Assembly (NCBI GenBank): GCA_016745075.1
Contig: JADGDD010000009.1
Location: 62,001 to 126,000 of the forward strand
Reading direction: 5' to 3'
Length of the DNA stretch: 64,000 bases
Origin: Planctomycetota bacterium
GTDB taxonomy: Bacteria; Planctomycetota; UBA11346
A program made the translations under genes and the position numbers. A model generated the notes under the pieces. The model did no database searches. It saw nothing but the letters and a program-made list of their open reading frames with translations, and was not told the origin of the DNA. The first letter of the stretch is position 1. Every line of letters starts with the position of its first letter. Shown here piece after piece: positions 61,790-64,000 of this stretch.

Positions 61790-62095
61790 ATGCGCTATCG
61801 TGATGCTTCTCATGTTGATACCCTTCAGTTTTTAGCCCGCCGCCCTCGTGAAGGTCGTTGGTTTCGTTTACTAGGGTATATAGGAATTCTCTGTGTTCTA
61901 TTTGCAAGCACACAGCCCACAGAAATGGCTCAAACGTGGCTTTTTAGTGTATTAGGAATACTACTCTTTCTCTGGCTCTTGGCTTGGTACCTTATTGTTG
62001 GTGGCCTGTGGCGGTCTAGTATTGTTGCTGCCATTGTTTTGAACCTCAGCTATTTAACCCTTCTACAACTATCAACATCAGGAGCAACACCATGA
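61790..62095 (+). CDS. Small membrane protein upstream of psd
   Basis: A 101-residue protein with a basic N-terminus (FLARRPREGRWFR) and three hydrophobic segments (about 28-43, 50-70 and 76-92). No family motif is recognised. The stop overlaps the psd start by four bases, so it is translationally coupled to phospholipid synthesis and may be membrane-located with it. Function unknown. Confidence 0.7.
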   Translation: MRYRDASHVDTLQFLARRPREGRWFRLLGYIGILCVLFASTQPTEMAQTWLFSVLGILLFLWLLAWYLIVGGLWRSSIVAAIVLNLSYLTLLQLSTSGATP

Positions 62096-62799
62096 CCTTT
62101 GCTCGATGGGGAATACCAACATTACTGTGGACTATTTTGGGGTTAGCGTGGTTCAATTATGCGCTTGTGGACACAATTGCTTTCATCCCGGTGTTATGTC
62201 TATCTTGTACTTGGACTCTTTTTACTATTGCTTTTTTTCGTAATCCTAGGCGCACGCCTGCTGGTGATGCATGGTCCTTTATCTCTCCGGCAGATGGAGT
62301 GGTCAGCGATATAACTGAAACAGATGGGAGCGAACACGAGTGCGCGGAATTTATTGGTGAACCGTGTATCCGTATTGGCATTTTCTTATCTGTATTTGAT
62401 GTCCATGTGAATCGCTCACCTATCGCTGGTACAGTTTCTTATGTAAACTACAAACCGGGAAAATTCTTGGATGCCCGCCACCCTGATGTCACTCATGAAA
62501 ACGAAGCAAATACAATTGGCATCACTGTTGACGATGCCATTCAGCCTGGGTTAAAAATATTAGTGCGGCAACTAAGTGGATTGATCGCACGACGGATTAT
62601 TTGCACTTATACCGTTGGCGAACATCTCAAACAAACGGATCTGTATGGAATGATCAAGTTCGGGTCTCGAACAGAATTATGGATTCCACAATCATGTGCA
62701 CATACTCTAAATGTGACGGTTGGACAAAAGGTGAAATGTGGAGAAACCATACTCGCAGAGTTAACAAACAAACCTCTGACTGAGGGAAACGAAGTATGA
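62092..62799 (+). CDS. psd: Phosphatidylserine decarboxylase (short, soluble-like type)
   Basis: A 235-residue enzyme that makes phosphatidylethanolamine from phosphatidylserine. Two N-terminal hydrophobic segments anchor it. FFRNPRRTP, SPADGVVSD, FLSVFDVHVNRSP and MIKFGSRTEL are conserved; FGS is the self-cleavage site whose Ser becomes the pyruvoyl group. The short form without a long N-domain is usual in bacteria with this gene order. It overlaps pssA by four bases. Confidence 0.94.
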   Translation: MTFARWGIPTLLWTILGLAWFNYALVDTIAFIPVLCLSCTWTLFTIAFFRNPRRTPAGDAWSFISPADGVVSDITETDGSEHECAEFIGEPCIRIGIFLSVFDVHVNRSPIAGTVSYVNYKPGKFLDARHPDVTHENEANTIGITVDDAIQPGLKILVRQLSGLIARRIICTYTVGEHLKQTDLYGMIKFGSRTELWIPQSCAHTLNVTVGQKVKCGETILAELTNKPLTEGNEV

Positions 62800-63614
62800 G
62801 CGGGAAAATTCGTCGCCTAAAAACACTGCCAGTTGCTCCTACTATTTTCACGGGGGGTAATTTAGCTTGCGGTTTTGCAGCAATCATGTGTGCTTCTCAT
62901 GCAAGCCAAGATAACATGCAGATGTTTTTTTATGGTGGGGTACTTATTTTTATTGCGATGCTTTGCGATATGTTTGATGGCAAAGTTGCTCGTATGACAA
63001 AAACAGATGGTCCCTTTGGAGCTGAACTAGATAGTCTAGCAGACATGGTAAGTTTTGGTGTTGCTCCTGCGACCTTAGTACATCGGATTGTTTTAGATGA
63101 GCCTGGAGTTTGGGAATCTGATGAACGGTTGATTATGATTATCTCTATATTTTATGCGGTTTTTACGGCAATCCGTTTAGCACGCTATAATGTTGAACAT
63201 CATGATAATGAGGCAGGTGAAGCTACAAACTTTTTTAATGGTCTGCCAAGCCCTGGTGCAGCTTCTGTTCTGTGTTCATGGATTATTCTCTATGGTGCTG
63301 GTGAACTCAATCCCATTTATAGCGAACTGTTTAAAACGTCTTTAATGGGAATGACAGCTCTCTGCGCTGTTTTAATGGTCTCCAATATTCAATTTCCACA
63401 TTTGGGTAATACACTCCTTGGACAAATGTCATTCCGCAAATTCACTATTTTATTGCTGCTGGTTGGCACGCTCATTTATTTTCATTGGATTGGGCTCGCT
63501 ATCATCACCACACTCTATGCAGTCATTGGCTTGCTAGCTGGAATCCTTCTTTCTGTTCGTAAATGGAAAAGTGGACAAGACATCCTAGAAGAGACCGATG
63601 AAAGCAGCATCTAA
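62796..63614 (+). CDS. pssA: CDP-diacylglycerol--serine O-phosphatidyltransferase
   Basis: A 272-residue membrane enzyme of the CDP-alcohol phosphatidyltransferase family. The catalytic motif DMFDGKVARMTKTDGPFGAELDSLAD (written in part: DGxxAR..GxxxD..D) lies at about residues 50-80. TLPVAPTIFTGGNLACGF and FFNGLPSPGAA are typical of the PVC-type enzyme. It supplies the phosphatidylserine used by Psd. Confidence 0.93.
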   Translation: MSGKIRRLKTLPVAPTIFTGGNLACGFAAIMCASHASQDNMQMFFYGGVLIFIAMLCDMFDGKVARMTKTDGPFGAELDSLADMVSFGVAPATLVHRIVLDEPGVWESDERLIMIISIFYAVFTAIRLARYNVEHHDNEAGEATNFFNGLPSPGAASVLCSWIILYGAGELNPIYSELFKTSLMGMTALCAVLMVSNIQFPHLGNTLLGQMSFRKFTILLLLVGTLIYFHWIGLAIITTLYAVIGLLAGILLSVRKWKSGQDILEETDESSI

Positions 63615-64000
63615 CAGTAGATTTCTGAAACCAGGCGATAACCATCCCTATGCACCAGAATCACTAGAAGATACGGCCAGCCATTACGGGATCACTAAGA
63701 GCCGCTTATTACAATGGGTCGATGAAGGCCTGCCGCTGCTGAATAATAATACGATAGATTCTTTCAATGCCTGTAATTGGATTACATGGAATCGCTTAAA
63801 TGATGCACCTGCATTAGCACGACGCTGGAAAAGTTATCTAGCATGGTTTCAACCTTTTATAAGCAACCAAGAAAGAAGCCGTACCTATAGATGCACACGC
63901 ACGCATACGCTGTATCTTCCCGCACAAACACATAGCACAATAAAATGGGCTCTGCCCACACCTATGAACAACACCCACCAGCATCTTGAACACTGCGACC
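63598..64000 (+). CDS. Unknown protein with N-terminal HTH-like segment, partial at right edge
   Basis: An open frame begins at ATG 63598, overlapping the pssA end by 17 bases, and runs off the window after 134 codons. Residues about 21-47 (SLEDTASHYGITKSRLLQWVDEGLPLL) look like an excisionase/terminase-type winged HTH. A Trp-rich stretch follows (WITWNRL, WKSYLAWF). From about 95 the sequence resembles the beta-rich N-terminus of transglutaminase-like proteins (HTLYLP, IKWALPTP), a weak inference. The overlap suggests cotranscription with pssA. Confidence 0.6.
   Translation, partial: MKAASNSRFLKPGDNHPYAPESLEDTASHYGITKSRLLQWVDEGLPLLNNNTIDSFNACNWITWNRLNDAPALARRWKSYLAWFQPFISNQERSRTYRCTRTHTLYLPAQTHSTIKWALPTPMNNTHQHLEHCD

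Overview
The window most likely comes from a Gram-negative bacterium of the PVC group, probably Planctomycetota or a close relative. The placement is inferred. RpoA opens with a MRIRWRG-type N-terminus, CdsA-superfamily PssA is of the PVC style, there are six-glycine lipoproteins, a prenyltransferase-repeat (alpha/alpha toroid) protein, RNF, and secreted proteins with hydrophobic C-terminal tails. Base composition looks even (mid-40s % GC by eye) and coding density is high, with many ATGA and TAATG overlaps. I saw no tRNA, rRNA, CRISPR array or prophage.

Left part (1-27.8 kb): a truncated secreted SGNH-like protein; a KefB-type antiporter behind an ArsS radical SAM protein and its AhpD-like partner; two glycosyltransferase genes, one a 958-residue fusion of a cellulose-synthase-like GT2 and a polytopic GT-C-like half; hisD-nth; MFS-argD and rpmB; an alpha/alpha-toroid protein and a secreted unknown; a CARDB lipoprotein facing an XRE regulator across a perfect 30-bp palindrome; a PHP phosphoesterase; rnc; another Gly-rich lipoprotein; a nucleotidyltransferase coupled to serB; a Tat-exported superoxide-reductase-like protein; rarA, a REP-like inverted pair, ruvA, serC; an ECF sigma factor; an orphan peptide-binding protein; and a rhodanese membrane protein.

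Middle (27.8-41.7 kb): one minus-strand S10-spc-alpha block from rpsJ to rplQ, including secY, infA, rpmJ and rpoA. It ends in a clear terminator and lacks rpmD, adk, map and rpsD. Between 41.7 and 42.0 kb lie its leader and, facing away, a TetR-controlled promoter.

Right part (42-64 kb): a tetR-MFP-RND-TolC efflux operon; a minus-strand pair encoding a protein with a C-terminal sorting-like tail and a 1202-residue fibre-like protein built from phage-tail-type repeats; a complete rnfCDGEAB operon led by a small Cys-rich membrane protein and met head-on by apbE, the gene for the flavin transferase that would load RnfD/RnfG; a REP-associated (RAYT-like) transposase; and a phosphatidylethanolamine operon (small membrane protein, psd, pssA) whose last gene overlaps a truncated gene at the right edge.

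The most unusual items are the fibre-like repeat protein, the pairing of a RAYT gene with a REP-like inverted pair, the 30-bp operator-like palindrome, the glycosyltransferase fusion, and the superoxide-reductase-like protein that lacks the usual Glu-Lys pair. I found no clear case of a wholly new multi-gene system.
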